A stretch of DNA of 34,944 nucleotides, taken from the NCBI GenBank assembly GCA_015863215.1, contig JACBXN010000019.1, positions 1 through 34,944 of the forward strand. The letters are read 5' to 3'. This document shows, in pieces, positions 1-8,692 of the stretch. This DNA comes from Aerococcaceae bacterium DSM 111176 (lineage in GTDB: Bacteria; Bacillota; Bacilli; Lactobacillales; Aerococcaceae). A program made the position numbers and the translations under genes. Below the pieces are notes generated by a model. The model was not told the origin of the DNA. It saw only the letters and a program-made list of their open reading frames with translations, and did not search any database. How positions within the stretch are numbered: the first letter of the stretch is position 1; each line of letters begins with the position of its first letter.

Positions 1-22
1 ACTCGCAATACTACTAGATAAT

Positions 23-47
23 CGAGGCTAATAGGCTTCGTTTTTTT
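23..47 (+). terminator. Rho-independent terminator of a gene left of the window
   Basis: A short stem (23-28 with 35-40, one G-U pair, six-base loop) is followed by seven T on the plus strand (41-47). It points rightward, so it should end a plus-strand transcript whose gene lies before base 1. The 22 bases before it cannot be assigned. Confidence 0.6.
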
Positions 48-82
48 ATTTGTATGCCAATATTAATTTTAATCAACAAAAT

Positions 83-149
83 ACCCGAGTTGAATGAGCT
101 TCAACTCGGGTTTGTCTACGGTCTGAACAGAGACCGAATGGTCTCTGTT
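83..149 (-). terminator. Tandem hairpins ending the groES-groEL transcript
   Basis: Two perfect hairpins follow the groEL stop on the minus strand. The first pairs 126-135 with 140-149 (loop GAAT on the plus strand). The second pairs 83-94 with 100-111 and is followed on the minus strand by ATTTTG. The second is the more terminator-like; the first may stabilise the mRNA 3' end. Confidence 0.75.
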
Positions 150-161
150 TGAATTTTTATA

Positions 162-1802
<1,641 letters not shown>

Positions 1803-1844
1803 TTATCTTTCTTCTGTCGTTATTAATTTTAATAAATGATTTGA

Positions 1845-2111
1845 TTAGTCAAGTTTTGCTAATAAATCTTTATATTCAATAATTAAGTATTCTTGTCCGC
1901 CGTGCTCAACTTCAGTACCAGTAAAGTTTTTGAAGTAAACTTTATCTCCAACTGCTACAGCGTCCTTTTCTTCAATTTCAGGACCTACGGCAACAATTTC
2001 ACCAAATTGTTCTTTCTCTTGAGCTGATGTTGGTAAAATAAATCCACTCTCTGTTACTTGCTCAACTTCAGCAATTTGAATGACAACGCGTTTTCCTAAT
2101 GGTTTAATCAT
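1845..2111 (-). CDS. groES: Co-chaperonin GroES (Hsp10)
   Basis: Seven-subunit lid of the GroEL chamber. I take the ATG at 2111 as start: it gives the typical N-terminus MIKPLGKRV and lies eight bases after GGAGGG. A TTG at 2126 is in frame but would put the ribosome site inside the gene. The product is 88 residues, slightly shorter than the usual ~94, and ends in the expected IIEYKDLLAKLD. It is the first gene of the operon and lies about 45 bases downstream of a perfect CIRCE element. Confidence 0.97.
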   Translation of the reverse strand: MIKPLGKRVVIQIAEVEQVTESGFILPTSAQEKEQFGEIVAVGPEIEEKDAVAVGDKVYFKNFTGTEVEHGGQEYLIIEYKDLLAKLD

Positions 2112-2155
2112 TAATATTCCCTCCAAAAATCCGTTATGTTTTACTTTTTATTTGT

Positions 2156-2182
2156 TTAGCACTCTTTATCTCTGAGTGCTAA
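2156..2182. promoter_or_regulatory. CIRCE operator (HrcA-binding inverted repeat)
   Basis: TTAGCACTC (2156-2164), nine bases, then GAGTGCTAA (2174-2182): an exact match to the CIRCE consensus. It lies between the groES promoter and start codon. In Bacillota, HrcA binds CIRCE and represses the chaperonin operon until heat stress. hrcA itself is not in this window. Confidence 0.97.
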
Positions 2183-2193
2183 TCACAGTTATT

Positions 2194-2222
2194 ATAATAG
2201 TCTATATTGGTCAAGATTGCAA
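2194..2222 (-). promoter_or_regulatory. Probable sigma-A promoter of groES-groEL
   Basis: On the minus strand TTGCAA (2217-2222) is followed after 17 bases by TATTAT (2194-2199). This puts the start of transcription just upstream of, or inside, the CIRCE element, where HrcA would block it. A TATAAT overlaps at 2191-2196, but its spacing to any -35 is poor. Confidence 0.6.
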
Positions 2223-2337
2223 GCAGAAACACTTTAATCCATTTAATAATTAAAAGGTCTGTGCACTTCCTCTGTCCTAACTCTAGTACTTGCGCAGTCT
2301 GAGCACTTTCTTCAAAGTACTCTCCCCATAAGATATA
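2223..2337. other. Unassigned intergenic segment with short direct and inverted repeats
   Basis: Between the rex terminator and the groES promoter. It holds the imperfect direct repeats GTCTGTGCACTT (2257-2268) and GTCTGAGCACTT (2297-2308), and AGTACTT/AAGTACT inverted arms around 2285-2320. A 60-codon minus-strand reading frame crosses it and runs into the CIRCE element, with no ribosome site, so I do not call it a gene. It may be a dispersed non-coding repeat or a small RNA. Confidence 0.3.
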
Positions 2338-2385
2338 AAGACCGCTATAAATCACGCTCATAGTACTGTGATTTATAGCGGTCTT
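2338..2385 (-). terminator. Hairpin terminator after rex
   Basis: Perfect 18-bp stem (2338-2355 with 2368-2385) and 12-base loop, 37 bases past the rex stop. On the minus strand it is followed by the T-rich TTTATATCTTAT, not a pure T run. It separates rex transcription from the groES promoter. Confidence 0.75.
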
Positions 2386-2421
2386 GTTAATGATTCTCTT
2401 TACTTATATTTTGAATCGTCT

Positions 2422-3057
2422 TTATTCTTGAGAAAAGCTATTATCGATAAAGTAGATTAATGTTTGTAATTCATTAGTTAAGTCAACGTTTTGAACTAAA
2501 ACATCACTTGGAACATCAAAACGTAGCGGTGTAAAGTTTAAAATCCCTTTAATACCAACTTCAATTAAACGGTCTACAATATCGTCTGCAAATTGCTCAG
2601 GAACAGTTAAAATAATCACTTCGATTTGTTGATCTTTAATCTGTTGCTCTAAATCATCGATTGAATAGACTGGCACACCTACAAATACCGTTCCAACTAA
2701 ATCTGGATCGATATCGAATGCCGCACCAATTCGAATGTTGTGATTTTTTCTAAAGTTATAGTTTAATAGCGCCGCTCCTAGATTTCCGACACCGATTAAA
2801 CCAACAGTAGTTAGACGGTCTTGATTTAAAATTTTAGCAAAAAATTCGGTTAGGTAGTCTACGTCGTATCCGTAACCGCGTTTTCCTAATGCCCCAAAAT
2901 AAGAAAAATCTCGACGAATCGTCGCACTATCAACTTTTACTGCTTCACTTAATTCTGTTGAGGAGATACGTTTTTTTCCGGCATTTTGTAAAAACCTTAA
3001 ATAGCGGTGGTAAATCGGCAACCTTAGGGCGGTTGCGCGTGGTATTTCTGAATTCAT
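2422..3057 (-). CDS. rex: Redox-sensing transcriptional repressor Rex
   Basis: Cytoplasmic homodimeric repressor that senses the NADH/NAD+ ratio and controls fermentation and anaerobic genes. 211 residues, the normal length. An N-terminal winged helix spans about 10-66 (with [17 protein letters not shown] and [15 protein letters not shown]), followed by a Rossmann NADH-binding domain with GVGNLG at 89-94. The ATG at 3057 is preceded by GGAAGGGG. The gene stands alone between two terminators/promoters and diverges from the ABC-F gene. A Rex-box-like sequence in its promoter suggests self-repression. Confidence 0.96.
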   Translation of the reverse strand: MNSEIPRATALRLPIYHRYLRFLQNAGKKRISSTELSEAVKVDSATIRRDFSYFGALGKRGYGYDVDYLTEFFAKILNQDRLTTVGLIGVGNLGAALLNYNFRKNHNIRIGAAFDIDPDLVGTVFVGVPVYSIDDLEQQIKDQQIEVIILTVPEQFADDIVDRLIEVGIKGILNFTPLRFDVPSDVLVQNVDLTNELQTLIYFIDNSFSQE

Positions 3058-3094
3058 AATATGGCCCCTTCCTGCATATTCATCTCGATTTTAT

Positions 3095-3112
3095 TATACA
3101 ATTATTTCACAA
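3095..3112 (-). promoter_or_regulatory. Probable Rex operator overlapping the rex promoter
   Basis: The minus strand reads TTGTGAAATAATTGTATA. The left half matches the Rex consensus TTGTGAAWWWWTTCACAA fully and the right half is degenerate. A TATAAT (-10) overlaps its end. Self-regulation by Rex is known in relatives; here it is an inference from the half-conserved site. Confidence 0.5.
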
Positions 3113-3194
3113 ACTTTACTAGTATATCGCATAAAATCTTATATTTAAATCGTTAATATATAAGATAACTCATTCCATTAACTCAGTCATAATC

Positions 3195-3223
3195 TGTCAC
3201 CTATCCAAAACTCATGGTATAAT
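3195..3223 (+). promoter_or_regulatory. Sigma-A promoter of the ABC-F gene
   Basis: TGTCAC (3195-3200), 17 bases, TATAAT (3218-3223), then AGGAGG (3240-3245) six bases before the ATG at 3252. Confidence 0.7.
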
Positions 3224-3251
3224 AGTAGAGAATGATTTTAGGAGGCTTAAT

Positions 3252-5228
3252 ATGATTTTATTACAATTAAATAATGTCGCACGATACTTTGCGGATGTTA
3301 CACTATTCGATCATGTGTCATTTAATATCCAAACACAAGACCGCATTGCTCTCGTGGGGCGAAATGGTACCGGAAAATCAACATTGATTAAACAAATTAT
3401 CGGTCAAGAGCCTCTTTCTAACGGTGAAATTACTCGTGCTAAAGATATTAGTATCGGATATTTAGAACAACACGTAACCACAAATTCTAAGTTAACTATT
3501 TGGGAAGAGATGCTATCTGTATTTAAGGACACGCTAGAACTGCGTGAAAAGGCAGAGGATGCCGCTCAATTAATTGCTGAACTTGCAGACCAACCTGATA
3601 GTGACCGATTTAAACAGGCAATCCAACATTATGATACTCTTCAAGAGGAGTTGAATCAACGGAATGCCTATGCTATCGAATCAGATATCCGTACTGTTTT
3701 ACACGGTTTCCGTTTCTATGAAGAGGATTACGATTTACCTGTTAATTCATTATCGGGTGGCCAAAAAACACGATTAGCACTCGCTCAGATTTTATTAATG
3801 AAACATGATTTACTCATCCTCGATGAGCCGACCAACCATTTAGACATGGATACGCTCCGTTGGTTAGAGGGTTATTTACAAAATTACCGAGGCGCGTTGC
3901 TCATCGTTTCCCATGACCGTTATTTCTTAAACCGTGTCGCAAATCAAGTTGTAGAGTTGCGTCACCAAACAGCGCACATTTATAAAGGTAATTATGACTT
4001 CTATATGAAAGAAAAAGAAGCTCGCCTCGAGCAAGAACTCCAAGCATATGAAAAGCAACAAGCTGAAATCGAAAAATTAGAAGATTTTGTTCAGCGTAAT
4101 ATTGTTCGCGCTTCTACAACTAAACGAGCACAAAGCCGTAGGAAACAATTAGAAAAAATGGATCGTATCGACAAACCAAAACAAGATGATAAATCACCTC
4201 GCATCCATTTTAGTTCAAATAGACAAAGTGGGGACCGTGTACTTGAAGCGATTCAATTAGCAATCGGATATTCTGACTCTGAAGTTATTGCTCAAAATAT
4301 CAATTTCGACTTAAGACGCCAAGAAGCAATTGCAGTCGTTGGTCCCAACGGTGTTGGTAAAACAACTCTACTCAAGACACTCATACATCAACTGGATTCA
4401 AAAGGCGGAGAAGTCCTCCGAGGTACGAATGTTGATATTGGATATTATGACCAAAATATTAATCAATTGGATCCTAAACTTTCAGTCTTAGAAACTTTAT
4501 GGCGTGCTCATGATACGACTGATGAATGGCGCGTTCGAAGTATTCTTGGTTCTTTCTTATTTACTGGAGAGACAGTCGACAAGAAAGTATCATTATTAAG
4601 CGGGGGCGAAAAAGCTCGTTTAAGTTTAGCACTCCTGGCAACAAATCATGACAATACTCTTTTACTTGATGAGCCGACAAACCATTTAGATATAGATAGT
4701 AAAGAAGTCCTAGAAAATGCCCTCATTGAATTTGATGGCACACTCTTCTTCGTCTCGCATGACCGTTACTTTATTAATCGAATCGCAACAAAAGTCTTGG
4801 AAATTACCCCTGAGGAATCTACACTATTTCATGGCGATTATGATTATTATTTAGAGAAAAAAGCTGAATTGGAAGAAGTAGAGGCGTTAAATGAAGTGAA
4901 CAATTCCAGTTCCAAGGTGATAAATGATGAAAAGAACGATGGTCAACTATCCTATCAAGCACAAAAAGACATGCAACGTGAACGCCGTCAATTATTAAAG
5001 GCTGTAGAAGTAGCCGAAGAGAATAATGAAAAAATTGAAGCTAAGATCGAAGAGCTTGAAGCGGAGATGCTAACAGCTAACGAATCAGGTGACTCAGTAA
5101 AATTAATGGATATACATAAAGAATTTCAAACAGTCCAAGAACAACAGTTAATTGCCTTGGATGAATGGGAGTCAGCCAGCATTGCTTTAGAAACATTTTA
5201 TGAAGAGAACCCATCAATGCAACAATAG
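3252..5228 (+). CDS. ydiF: ABC-F family ATPase (YdiF-type)
   Basis: Cytoplasmic ATPase with two ABC domains and no membrane part. ABC-F proteins act on the ribosome, as translation factors or in antibiotic protection. The first Walker A, GRNGTGKS, is at about 36-43 and the second, GPNGVGKTT, at about 364-372. Both halves carry an LSGGxK/R-type signature and LLDEPTNHLD or LILDEPTNHLD. A charged linker with KRAQSRRKQLEKMD lies between the domains, and a Glu/Lys-rich coiled-coil tail occupies about 545-640. The position beside rex and tsaD matches ydiF in Bacillus. Nothing suggests a specific resistance role. Strong ribosome site and own promoter. Confidence 0.93.
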   Translation: MILLQLNNVARYFADVTLFDHVSFNIQTQDRIALVGRNGTGKSTLIKQIIGQEPLSNGEITRAKDISIGYLEQHVTTNSKLTIWEEMLSVFKDTLELREKAEDAAQLIAELADQPDSDRFKQAIQHYDTLQEELNQRNAYAIESDIRTVLHGFRFYEEDYDLPVNSLSGGQKTRLALAQILLMKHDLLILDEPTNHLDMDTLRWLEGYLQNYRGALLIVSHDRYFLNRVANQVVELRHQTAHIYKGNYDFYMKEKEARLEQELQAYEKQQAEIEKLEDFVQRNIVRASTTKRAQSRRKQLEKMDRIDKPKQDDKSPRIHFSSNRQSGDRVLEAIQLAIGYSDSEVIAQNINFDLRRQEAIAVVGPNGVGKTTLLKTLIHQLDSKGGEVLRGTNVDIGYYDQNINQLDPKLSVLETLWRAHDTTDEWRVRSILGSFLFTGETVDKKVSLLSGGEKARLSLALLATNHDNTLLLDEPTNHLDIDSKEVLENALIEFDGTLFFVSHDRYFINRIATKVLEITPEESTLFHGDYDYYLEKKAELEEVEALNEVNNSSSKVINDEKNDGQLSYQAQKDMQRERRQLLKAVEVAEENNEKIEAKIEELEAEMLTANESGDSVKLMDIHKEFQTVQEQQLIALDEWESASIALETFYEENPSMQQ

Positions 5229-5233
5229 AAAAA

Positions 5234-5272
5234 ATCCCTTCCCAACCACTCTCTGTGATTAGGAAGGGATTT
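5234..5272. terminator. Bidirectional terminator between ydiF and tsaD
   Basis: Ten-bp stem (5234-5243 with 5263-5272). On the minus strand it is followed by TTTTTTC, a good T run for the tsaD transcript; on the plus strand the tail TTATTG is weaker. The two genes converge here. Confidence 0.8.
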
Positions 5273-5308
5273 ATTGCGTCTAATTCTTATTTAGACTATT
5301 TGTACTAA

Positions 5309-6319
5309 CTATACTAATGCTAATCCTGGATTTGCATTTAGTGATAAATCTGTAAATTCTTGTTCTTGATATTGATGATAAGCAGCTGCACCAATCATTG
5401 CCGCGTTATCACCACATAATCTCAGTGGTGGAATCAATAATTCAATATCTGGATGATGTTCAGCTAAAGCGTTAGTCAAACCATTTCTTAACCCTGAATT
5501 AGCTGCAACCCCTCCGGCTAGAATGAATTGCTTCGTTTCAGGATGAGTTTCTAAAGCTTTTAGTACCTTAGTTACTAACACTTCAACTACCGCTTCTTGG
5601 AAGCTGGTTGCTAAATTCGCGTGATTAATAGACTCTCCTCGTTGATTTGCATTATGGACTAAATTCATCACCGCACTCTTCATACCCGAGAAACTGAAAT
5701 CTAGGTTATCTTCATTAATCATCGCTCGCGGCACATTATATTCTGCTACTCCGGTGTTTGCAAGTACATCCATGTGCTTACCAGCTGGATATGGCAGGTC
5801 TAATAATCTCCCTACCTTATCATACGCTTCGCCGACCGCGTCATCTTGAGTTTCTCCAATTATTTCAAAATCCAAATGATCTTTCATGTAAATTAATTCC
5901 GTGTGTCCTCCACTAACAATTAAACTCATGAGTGGAAATGATAATTCATTCTCTAGTTGGCTGGCATAAATATGTCCAGCAAGATGGTTCGTTGCAATGA
6001 GTGGTTTGTCATGAATAAAGGCAAGCGTTTTGGCTGCTGTTACTCCAATAAGTAATGCTCCTACTAACCCCGGTCCTTCAGTTACTGCGATTGCATCAAT
6101 GTCATCAATTGTTGAATCAGCTTCCTCAAATGCTAAATCAATGACTTGGGTAATTTGTTCCACATGATGTCTACTCGCGACTTCTGGCACAACGCCACCA
6201 AAACGAACATGGCTTTTCACTTGAGATGCAATAATGTTAGATAAAATAGTTGATCCATCTTCAATAATTGCAACACTTGTTTCATCACAACTTGATTCAA
6301 CCGATAATATACGTGTCAT
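5309..6319 (-). CDS. tsaD: tRNA N6-threonylcarbamoyladenosine transferase TsaD
   Basis: Catalytic subunit that moves threonylcarbamoyl from its AMP adduct to A37 of ANN-decoding tRNAs (the t6A modification), working with TsaB. 336 residues, normal length. Visible hallmarks are the [12 protein letters not shown] start, metal-binding HLAGH (H112 and H116), the [10 protein letters not shown] block and the C-terminal [11 protein letters not shown]. It is the last gene of the tsaB-GNAT-rimI-tsaD operon; its start lies 23 bases inside the end of rimI, so translation is probably coupled. Confidence 0.97.
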   Translation of the reverse strand: MTRILSVESSCDETSVAIIEDGSTILSNIIASQVKSHVRFGGVVPEVASRHHVEQITQVIDLAFEEADSTIDDIDAIAVTEGPGLVGALLIGVTAAKTLAFIHDKPLIATNHLAGHIYASQLENELSFPLMSLIVSGGHTELIYMKDHLDFEIIGETQDDAVGEAYDKVGRLLDLPYPAGKHMDVLANTGVAEYNVPRAMINEDNLDFSFSGMKSAVMNLVHNANQRGESINHANLATSFQEAVVEVLVTKVLKALETHPETKQFILAGGVAANSGLRNGLTNALAEHHPDIELLIPPLRLCGDNAAMIGAAAYHQYQEQEFTDLSLNANPGLALV

Positions 6320-6788
6320 TGTCTGCCTCCTCTCCTTTTTTTGTAAAATACTCCATTATGATCGCATCATCTGTAGGAGTGCTGTAATAATTTTTACGTC
6401 TTGCTATTTCATTAAATCCCATAGTTTCATATAAATGAATGGCGACTTTGTTTTGCGCTCGTACTTCCAACATAATACGACGAATTCGCTCAACCATTGC
6501 AGTTTCAAATAATGCCCTCATTAATTGACGACCTATTCCTTGCCCTCGATATGTCGGATCCAGATAAACCGTGTTAATTTCAAATTCATCAATAATATAA
6601 TGAAGTCCAATAAATCCGATTAATCGTTCATCCTCATTCATCACTAAATAATGTGATATATTCATTCTGAAATCTGCCTGACTCATTTTAGGCGTCCAAT
6701 TAAAATGGCGGTTCATATCCTTAATGATATTCCGTTGGTCACTCGTCAAATCTCTCCCTTTAACGAAGGTTGTATTAATGTTTATCAT
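6297..6788 (-). CDS. rimI: GNAT N-acetyltransferase, RimI-type
   Basis: RimI acetylates the N-terminus of ribosomal protein S18. At 163 residues it is a single GNAT fold: substrate-side strands [12 protein letters not shown] lead into the acetyl-CoA loop [10 protein letters not shown] (81-90), followed by [19 protein letters not shown] (108-125), the RimI-like C-half. It overlaps the preceding GNAT gene by 14 bases and tsaD by 23. The family rests on motif and context (tsaB-rimI-tsaD is a very common cluster). The exact substrate is inferred. Confidence 0.85.
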   Translation of the reverse strand: MININTTFVKGRDLTSDQRNIIKDMNRHFNWTPKMSQADFRMNISHYLVMNEDERLIGFIGLHYIIDEFEINTVYLDPTYRGQGIGRQLMRALFETAMVERIRRIMLEVRAQNKVAIHLYETMGFNEIARRKNYYSTPTDDAIIMEYFTKKGEEADNDTYIIG

Positions 6789-7422
6789 TGACTCTTCTCA
6801 TCTTCCACGCATCTTCATGATTGTCATTATAGTATCTACCGATTCTAGCTTGCTTTCTAAAATCAACCGATTCGTATAAACGAATCGCTACGTCATTCGA
6901 TACTCGCACCTCTAAATCGCAATAGGGGATATTTTGTTCCTGCATCATTTCAATCCAGACTTGTAGTAATTTACGCCCAACACCTTTGGCTTGAAATTTT
7001 GGATCTACAATTAAATGACTTATATGAGCCTTTCTTGCTAGAAATCTCCCTGAAATCATTCCCGCAATCACTTCTTCTCCTGTTTCTAAATCTTCCCAAG
7101 TAAGTAAAATATACATTCGATATGGATTAGTCCGATAATCACTAACAAAATCCTTTAGTCCCCAGGCTAAAACACCATGGTAAGCTCGCTCTTCTAAATC
7201 TAAATAATGGTTGATATCATCATAAACCCCTTCACGAAAAGAAAATGGTTTATTCGTTGACCGAACAGGTAAATAAATCGCTGGTTGCTCTTTCAAATAA
7301 ACATCAAAACGTTTCATCACTTCCGCGGGACGTATTAGATGACGCTGTTCTTCAAAATAAACTTGGGGTTCTTGGATTGTCGCTCTAGTGAGTGATGTCA
7401 ATAAATTCTTCAGCAGTTCCAC
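6775..7422 (-). CDS. Second GNAT acetyltransferase of the tsa cluster
   Basis: A 215-residue protein with its GNAT domain in the C-terminal half: HISHLIVDPKFQ, acetyl-CoA loop AKGVGRKLL (145-153), then LEVRVSNDVAIRLYESVDF. This C-half strongly resembles RimI, but it carries about 100 extra N-terminal residues that I do not recognise. The start is a GTG at 7422 with AGGAAGG eight bases upstream, lying 38 bases inside the end of tsaB. A shorter start at ATG 7317 has a poorly spaced ribosome site. Two RimI-like genes in a row suggest duplication followed by divergence. The substrate is unknown. Confidence 0.8.
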   Translation of the reverse strand: MELLKNLLTSLTRATIQEPQVYFEEQRHLIRPAEVMKRFDVYLKEQPAIYLPVRSTNKPFSFREGVYDDINHYLDLEERAYHGVLAWGLKDFVSDYRTNPYRMYILLTWEDLETGEEVIAGMISGRFLARKAHISHLIVDPKFQAKGVGRKLLQVWIEMMQEQNIPYCDLEVRVSNDVAIRLYESVDFRKQARIGRYYNDNHEDAWKMRRVNDKH

Positions 7423-8161
7423 TGTCTTGACCTTCCTGTTTCTCTTGCCATTCCTGTTCAGCGAGCGTTAGATGGGCGTAGTTTGGAATTAATGTCGAAA
7501 TGTCTGTTACTTCATTTAATAATTGTTCATGAGTAGTTTCGAAAGCACGTTCTGCATGAGGCATACCAGTTTGTGTACTATTACCCACTACATCAACAGA
7601 TATTTCTGACTGTAAGTCTGTTTGATAATCTACAGTAACAGAATCTCCAATTAAATATATTTTACTGATTCCTGGGTTTTCATTTATATAGTCTAAAATA
7701 ATGGTTTTCAATTCTGTCCAAGCTAGATGTTGGTCCGGAATGACTGCTTGATATTTATTTTTGTTACTTTGATAAATGCCCGTATAAACTGTTTGTCTAC
7801 GTGCATCCATCATTGGAATATATAATGCATTGGATTCAAGAAGCGCATTCGGCAACATTAGAGCGAGACTTGAAATTGCGCTCAATGGGATTTTTAATGA
7901 TTCTGCCCATGTCTTGGCTATCGTTACACCAATACGCAGCCCTGTATATGAACCGGGTCCGACACCGACAATGATTCCAGAGATATCCTTAGGCGCTAAG
8001 GTTAGTTCCCTCATTGCTGTTTGAATCGCAGGAAGCGCAATTTCACCATGTTGCTTACCACCTGCATATTGATAGCTTAATAATATATCTTTATCTTCGT
8101 TATTTTTAGCTAAAGCTACGCTTAAATTTTTTGTAGCCGTATCAAATGCTAATATTGTCAA
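7385..8161 (-). CDS. tsaB: tRNA t6A biosynthesis protein TsaB
   Basis: Inactive TsaD relative that dimerises with TsaD and is needed for t6A37 synthesis. About 258 residues. The N-terminus ILAFDTATKNLSVAL and the block VGVGPGSYTGLRIGVTIAK are diagnostic. I prefer the TTG at 8161 as start, because GAGGTG lies six to seven bases before it and MTILAFDT aligns with the family; a GTG at 8170 is in frame but sits in the ribosome site itself. First gene of its operon. The partner tsaE is not in the window. Confidence 0.94.
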   Translation of the reverse strand: MTILAFDTATKNLSVALAKNNEDKDILLSYQYAGGKQHGEIALPAIQTAMRELTLAPKDISGIIVGVGPGSYTGLRIGVTIAKTWAESLKIPLSAISSLALMLPNALLESNALYIPMMDARRQTVYTGIYQSNKNKYQAVIPDQHLAWTELKTIILDYINENPGISKIYLIGDSVTVDYQTDLQSEISVDVVGNSTQTGMPHAERAFETTHEQLLNEVTDISTLIPNYAHLTLAEQEWQEKQEGQDSGTAEEFIDITH

Positions 8162-8255
8162 TTCTCTCACCTCTTTTAACGGTAATATCTTATCATAATT
8201 TTAGTTAATCGCCTAATTTTCGATTCGAATACTTTTACTAGTAATGGTGGTTTTA

Positions 8256-8285
8256 TTGTTGTTTCGACGAAAAATGCGTTATAAT
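8256..8285 (+). promoter_or_regulatory. Promoter of the phasin-like gene
   Basis: TTGTTG (8256-8261), 18 bases, TATAAT (8280-8285); ribosome site AAGGAGG at 8299-8305 before the ATG at 8314. Confidence 0.7.
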
Positions 8286-8313
8286 ATACTTAAATCTTAA
8301 GGAGGCTATCACT

Positions 8314-8622
8314 ATGGAAAACAATCACAATTTAAAAGATTTATTTTTAGCTGTTGTTGGTGGTACTGCAATGACATATGACCGCGCACAAGAAGTAGTC
8401 GATCAAATGATTGAGCGTGGTAAGGTATCAGTTAAAGAAGGTAAAGAATTAACAGAAGATTTAAAGCGCACAATCAAACGTGAACCAAGTGGTGTAGTGA
8501 ATGATGCAAATGCTGACACACGATTAATGGAAGAAATCATTGGACTTCGTAAAGACATCAATGATGTCCTACAACGTGTCGAAGTACTTGAAGCTCAAAA
8601 TCAAGATAACGTTACCTTATAA
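8314..8622 (+). CDS. Phasin-family small protein
   Basis: 102-residue soluble, charged, mostly helical protein. It resembles the small phasin/PhaF-like proteins that Bacillota carry next to UbiB-family kinases: LKDLFLAVVGGTAMTYDRAQEVVDQMIERGK (about 7-37), a basic middle and a coiled-coil-like tail (about 72-97). Phasins coat polyhydroxyalkanoate granules in other bacteria; no polymer synthase is visible here, so that role is doubtful. The conserved partner is the UbiB-like kinase just downstream. Strong promoter and ribosome site. Function unknown. Confidence 0.8.
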   Translation: MENNHNLKDLFLAVVGGTAMTYDRAQEVVDQMIERGKVSVKEGKELTEDLKRTIKREPSGVVNDANADTRLMEEIIGLRKDINDVLQRVEVLEAQNQDNVTL

Positions 8623-8638
8623 TTCTAACTCATTTTCA

Positions 8639-8677
8639 AACATTTCTAATCACTGATACTGATTAGGAATGTTTTTT
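8639..8677 (+). terminator. Terminator between the phasin-like gene and the UbiB-like gene
   Basis: A 14-bp stem with one G-U pair (8639-8652 with 8660-8673) and T6 run (8672-8677). It ends only 15 bases before the next gene's ATG, and no separate promoter is visible for that gene. It probably works as a partial terminator that lowers expression of the kinase relative to the phasin-like protein. Confidence 0.8.
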
Positions 8678-8692
8678 CATAAGGAGTCACCC

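Noticed and set aside
2112-2126. TTG start for GroES at 2126
   Set aside because: GGAGGG would be part of the coding sequence, and the resulting N-terminus does not fit the family.
2179-2361. 60-codon minus-strand frame between rex and groES
   Set aside because: It starts inside the rex terminator hairpin, overlaps the groES promoter and CIRCE element, and lacks a ribosome site.
3252-5228. ABC-F gene as an antibiotic-resistance determinant
   Set aside because: Its domain layout and synteny with rex/tsaD match the housekeeping YdiF branch; nothing in the context suggests acquired resistance.
8669-8692. Longer start of the UbiB-like protein
   Set aside because: The ATG lies in the terminator stem of the preceding gene; AAGGAG is placed for ATG 8693.
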